Shown here: one piece after another, positions 31,364 through 31,633 of the stretch
Layout: every line of letters begins with the position of its first letter
Position numbering within the stretch: position 1 is the first letter of the stretch
Origin: a virus
Virus record (IMG/VR): IMGVR_UViG_3300044998_000799
Span: 1-31,633 of that record
Strand: one strand, 5' to 3'
DNA length: 31,633 nucleotides
Program-made: the position numbers and the translations under genes
The notes under the pieces: model-generated
Told to the model about the DNA's origin: nothing
The model's database searches: none
Seen by the model: only the letters and a program-made list of their open reading frames with translations

Positions 31364-31371
31364 TATAATAA
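31364..31371 (+). promoter_or_regulatory. Candidate -10 element before the last, partial gene
   Basis: TATAAT (31364-31369) ends 4 bases before the ATG at 31374, in a 13-base gap with no Shine-Dalgarno. It may be the start signal of the gene behind the homing endonuclease. No -35 is visible. Confidence 0.3.
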
Positions 31372-31373
31372 CA

Positions 31374-31633
31374 ATGGGTTTTCTTGACCACTCGACCAAC
31401 AACATACTCCTTGACGCCGTTCTGACGGATACCGGTCGTCAGTTCCTGGCTCGAAACGATGGTTCGTTTTCGATCAACAAGTTCGCCCTGGGCGATGACG
31501 AGGTCGACTATACGATCATCCAAAAATATGGTCGGACCGTCGGCAAGGAAAAGATCGAAAAGAACACACCCGTCTTCGAGGCTCTGACTAATCAGGCTTA
31601 CGCTCAGAAATTCAAGCTGATCAGCATCAGCAA
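31374..31633 (+). CDS. Partial structural-type gene, MGxLD N-terminus (runs off the window)
   Basis: Only the first 86 codons are present. The start MGFLDHSTNNILLDAVLT, then GRQFLARNDGSFSI and KFALGDDEVDY, parallels the 326-residue protein at 20442 in MG-x-LD, T-x-x-I-L, L-T-x-x-G-R and F-x-I. The two are likely paralogous virion proteins. The C-terminal part and length are unknown. Confidence 0.78.
   Translation, partial: MGFLDHSTNNILLDAVLTDTGRQFLARNDGSFSINKFALGDDEVDYTIIQKYGRTVGKEKIEKNTPVFEALTNQAYAQKFKLISIS

Noticed and set aside
30680-31405. 241-codon open frame on the minus strand opposite the intact homing endonuclease
   Set aside because: It is fully antisense to a gene with clear GIY-YIG, NUMOD3 and NUMOD1 domains; the translation shows no recognisable motif.
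1-31633. CRISPR arrays, tRNA or rRNA genes, insertion sequences, integrase attachment sites
   Set aside because: Gene-free stretches are short and show no regular spacer repeats, no cloverleaf-like sequence, no transposase and no integrase.

Overview
The window looks like part of a large double-stranded DNA tailed phage, most likely a T4-like myovirus or jumbo phage. Coding density is very high, start and stop codons overlap repeatedly, and almost every gene is on the + strand. Phage-typical non-structural genes (ClpP-like protease, PIN-PhoH ATPase, histone H1-like protein, small sigma-region-4-like protein) are followed by a 22 kb block of structural-type genes and GIY-YIG homing endonucleases. 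By eye, base composition is slightly below 50% GC. I cannot name the host or the phage.

Left part (1-6646), accessory and regulatory genes: a coiled-coil protein with a C-terminal membrane anchor; a 374-residue protein that I align by hand to the intermediate and apical domains of GroEL, with a degraded ATPase site and no C-terminal equatorial half; a Gln/Ala-rich minus-strand protein; several small unknowns, one with a CPNC zinc-type motif; a ClpP-like serine peptidase; a histone H1-like basic protein followed by a strong intrinsic terminator; a small charged protein; a minus-strand Cys-containing sigma-region-4-like HTH protein; and PIN-PhoH.

Middle (6685-20417): a GIY-YIG/NUMOD3 homing endonuclease broken by one frameshift and one amber codon, then a tandem array of nine paralogous proteins (398-570 aa), almost all overlapping or a few bases apart. 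They share an ordered set of motifs (NNAWA-F-F, PF--L-Q, PW-GT, G-DTK--PVW, FPRSNN, YFGKY, GGV-HP, a final PW-G) at low overall identity. The family is not one I recognise. Virion surface or tail-fibre/receptor-interacting proteins is the simplest guess. A 69-aa gene lies inside the array and a 184-aa Ser-rich gene closes it; the two may share a C-terminal motif.

Right part (20442-29861): four large structural-type genes (326, 828, 1330 and 654 aa), two of them with fibronectin-III-like repeats. Then come three small genes, an intact GIY-YIG/NUMOD3/NUMOD1 homing endonuclease, and the start of a gene whose N-terminus resembles that of the 326-aa protein. The genes from 7262 to 29861 have gaps of at most 24 bases and read as one long co-translated structural operon.

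The most interesting points are the ATPase-less GroEL-like protein, the nine-copy paralog array, and TATAAT-like octamers placed 4-7 bases before several start codons that lack a good Shine-Dalgarno sequence, which suggests leaderless or phage-specific -10-only promoters.
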